DNA from: Clostridia bacterium
GTDB lineage: Bacteria; Bacillota; Clostridia; Oscillospirales; Butyricicoccaceae
Reading direction: 5' to 3'
Length of the DNA stretch: 7,173 bases
Assembly: GCA_017407765.1 (NCBI GenBank)
Contig: JAFQVZ010000063.1
Coordinates: 1 to 7,173, forward strand
Part shown: positions 5,913 through 7,173 of the stretch, piece by piece
How positions within the stretch are numbered: position 1 is the first letter of the stretch
How the letters are laid out: each line of letters starts with the position of its first letter
Made by a program: the position numbers and the translations under genes
Notes under the pieces: generated by a model
What the model was told of the DNA's origin: nothing
What the model saw: the letters and a program-made list of their open reading frames with translations, nothing else
Databases searched by the model: none

Positions 5913-6968
5913 TCAGAGCAGCTGAGCGACCCTGTCGCCTACTTCCGATGTGGTGGCGGTGCCGCCCATGTCAGGGGTCAGGCACTGTGCCTCCACCATG
6001 ACCTTTTCGATGGCGTCGATAACGCGTTTTCCAAGCTCGGGATATCCGAAGTGATCCAGCATCTGGCTTGCCGACCAGATCGCGGCCAGAGGATTGGCAA
6101 GGCCCTTGCCCGCAATGTCGGGCGCGCTGCCGTGCACCGGCTCGAACATCGAGGGGAACTCGCCCTCGGGGTTGAGGTTGGCGCCTGCGGCGAGGCCCAT
6201 GCCGCCCGAAATGGCGGCGCCCAGGTCGGTGAGGATATCGCCGAAGAGGTTGGAGGTGACGACCACCTCGAAGCGCTTGGGATCTTTTACGAAGAACATC
6301 GAAGCGGCATCCACCAGCAGGTGGTGGGTGGGAACATCGGGATACTGGGCCGAGACCTCCTTAAAGATCTTGTCCCAGAATACCATCGAATAGTTGAGGG
6401 CGTTGCCCTTGCTGATGGAGGTGACGCTCTTGCCCTCCTTCTTGGCCAGCTCGAAGGCATAGCGGATAACGCGCTCGGTGCCCTTGCGCGAGAATACGCC
6501 GGTCTGAAGGGCCACCTCGGCGGGGGTGTCTTTAAACAGCCATTCGCCCGCGCCGGCATACTCGCCCTCGCTGTTTTCGCGGATCACGATCATGTCGATA
6601 TCTCCGGGGTCTACGTCCTTGAGGGGGCAGGGCGCGCCGCGGAGGAGCTTTACGGGGCGGAGGTTGATATACTGGTCAAAGCCGTGGCGGATCTCAAGCA
6701 GGAGGCCCCACAGCGAAACATGGTCGGGCACTCCGGGATAGCCGACGGCGCCGAGATAGATGGCGTCGAACTTTGAGAGGATCTCGATGCCGTCTTCGGG
6801 CATCATGCGTCCGGTGTCGAGATAATAGCGGCAGCCCCAGGGGAAATGGGTGTATTCAAAGGCAAAGCCGCCCATTTCGGCAGCACGGTCGAGCACCTTG
6901 ATGCCTTCAGCGAGGACTTCGGGGCCGATTCCGTCGCCGCCGATGACGGCTATTTTATATGTTTTCAT
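5913..6968 (-). CDS. dmlA: D-malate/tartrate-type NAD-dependent decarboxylating dehydrogenase
   Basis: The 351-residue cytoplasmic enzyme belongs to the isocitrate/isopropylmalate dehydrogenase family. It is closest by eye to the tartrate/D-malate branch (TtuC, DmlA), which oxidises and decarboxylates D-malate to pyruvate or acts on tartrate, with NAD and a divalent metal. Branch-typical stretches are GRMMPED, GAVGYPGVPDHVSLWG, FDQYINLRPV and PGDID. Family catalytic and metal residues are all present: Arg94, Arg104, Arg130, Tyr137, Lys187, Asp220, Asp244 and Asp248. HGSAPDIAGK (279-288) is the NAD-type cofactor loop, with Asp284 favouring NAD over NADP. The start at 6968 is chosen because AGGAG lies 8 bases upstream. 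The longer reading from 7022 has no such site and begins within the promoter region. Isopropylmalate or a related 2-hydroxyacid cannot be excluded as substrate, and no leucine-synthesis genes are adjacent. Confidence 0.88.
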   Translation of the reverse strand: MKTYKIAVIGGDGIGPEVLAEGIKVLDRAAEMGGFAFEYTHFPWGCRYYLDTGRMMPEDGIEILSKFDAIYLGAVGYPGVPDHVSLWGLLLEIRHGFDQYINLRPVKLLRGAPCPLKDVDPGDIDMIVIRENSEGEYAGAGEWLFKDTPAEVALQTGVFSRKGTERVIRYAFELAKKEGKSVTSISKGNALNYSMVFWDKIFKEVSAQYPDVPTHHLLVDAASMFFVKDPKRFEVVVTSNLFGDILTDLGAAISGGMGLAAGANLNPEGEFPSMFEPVHGSAPDIAGKGLANPLAAIWSASQMLDHFGYPELGKRVIDAIEKVMVEAQCLTPDMGGTATTSEVGDRVAQLL

Positions 6969-6976
6969 ATATATGA

Positions 6977-6981
6977 CTCCT
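6977..6981 (-). promoter_or_regulatory. Ribosome binding site fixing the dehydrogenase start
   Basis: AGGAG on the minus strand (within GAAAGGAGT) sits 8 bases before the ATG at 6968. It rules against the in-frame ATG at 7022, which would add 18 residues unlike the family's N-terminus. Confidence 0.85.
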
Positions 6982-7012
6982 TTCAAACCGGGATATGTTT
7001 TTCTATATTTAC

Positions 7013-7041
7013 ATAATACCATTTTACGCTATAAGTTTACA
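7013..7041 (-). promoter_or_regulatory. Candidate extended -10 promoter of the dehydrogenase/SLH unit
   Basis: On the minus strand TATTAT (7018-7013) is preceded directly by TGG (7021-7019), an extended -10 element. A weak -35, TGTAAA (7041-7036, three of six to consensus), lies 17 bases upstream. The A/T-rich leader to the ATG at 6968 is about 44 bases past the -10. No other promoter was seen before the SLH gene, so this one may serve both genes. Confidence 0.55.
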
Positions 7042-7083
7042 GAGGTAATCGGGGATAAATTATTAAAATTTTTGTAAGAGGGT

Positions 7084-7153
7084 CCTCTCAGTCACTTCGT
7101 GACAGCGACGCGAAGCTAGTGCCTTTGGTACTCTCCCAGAGGGAGAGCCAAGG
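7084..7153. repeat. Two-hairpin intergenic repeat, copy C, with an internal insertion
   Basis: CCTCTCAGTC leads into hairpin GTCAC/GTGAC (7091-7095, 7099-7103, loop TTC). About 27 bases later comes hairpin CTCTCCC/GGGAGAG (7131-7137, 7141-7147, loop AGA), flanked by CCTTTGG (7122-7128) and CCAAGG (7148-7153), which extend the pairing. Relative to copy B the spacer between hairpins is expanded from 1 to 27 bases. It lies about 43 bases behind the dehydrogenase -35 site, and the remaining bases to 7173 show nothing more. Confidence 0.7.
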
Positions 7154-7173
7154 GTACTCTTACGTCAGACAAA

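Noticed and set aside
6051..6776. A 241-codon + strand frame opposite the dehydrogenase
   Set aside because: It is an antisense shadow: the dehydrogenase frame contains every catalytic residue of its family, and this one shows no domain or start signal.
6969..7022. N-terminal extension of the dehydrogenase from 7022
   Set aside because: It has no ribosome binding site, it overlaps the leader and promoter region, and family members begin at about MKTYKIAVIGGDG.

Overview
The window looks like chromosomal DNA of a low-to-mid GC Gram-positive gut bacterium, probably a member of the Clostridia (Oscillospirales-like). The grounds are an S-layer-homology (SLH) surface protein with TRAE-type motifs, a BspA-like leucine-rich-repeat protein, strong AGGAGG-type ribosome binding sites, consensus sigma-70 promoters, and intergenic two-hairpin repeats of a kind common in gut Clostridia. 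The taxonomic call rests on memory of such genomes, not on a search.

Layout. Bases 1-232 hold a two-hairpin repeat (copy A) and a near-consensus promoter driving a major facilitator transporter (233-1426, +). This gene converges on a BspA-type LRR gene (1486-2580, -), and a bidirectional hairpin terminator (1440-1471) lies between their stops. The LRR gene has its own near-perfect promoter (2618-2646, -). The spacer 2581-2830 also holds repeat copy B, a second hairpin identical to the first terminator, and a short possible remnant of a lost gene's 3' end. Next, all on the minus strand, a D-malate/tartrate-type NAD-dependent decarboxylating dehydrogenase (start 6968, stop 5913) is followed after only 37 bases by a 1014-residue exported protein with three SLH domains, a beta-solenoid-like region and five Ig-like domains (5875-2831). 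The dehydrogenase has a candidate extended -10 promoter (7013-7041), and repeat copy C (about 7084-7153) lies behind it.

How the genes relate. The transporter and LRR genes are independent units. The dehydrogenase and SLH protein appear to be co-transcribed, although no functional link is obvious. No transposase, integrase, phage gene, CRISPR array, tRNA or rRNA was seen. I did not find a convincing new multi-gene system. The most unusual signals are the structure-conserving intergenic repeats, the identical terminators bracketing the LRR gene, and the absence of any secretion signal on the LRR protein.
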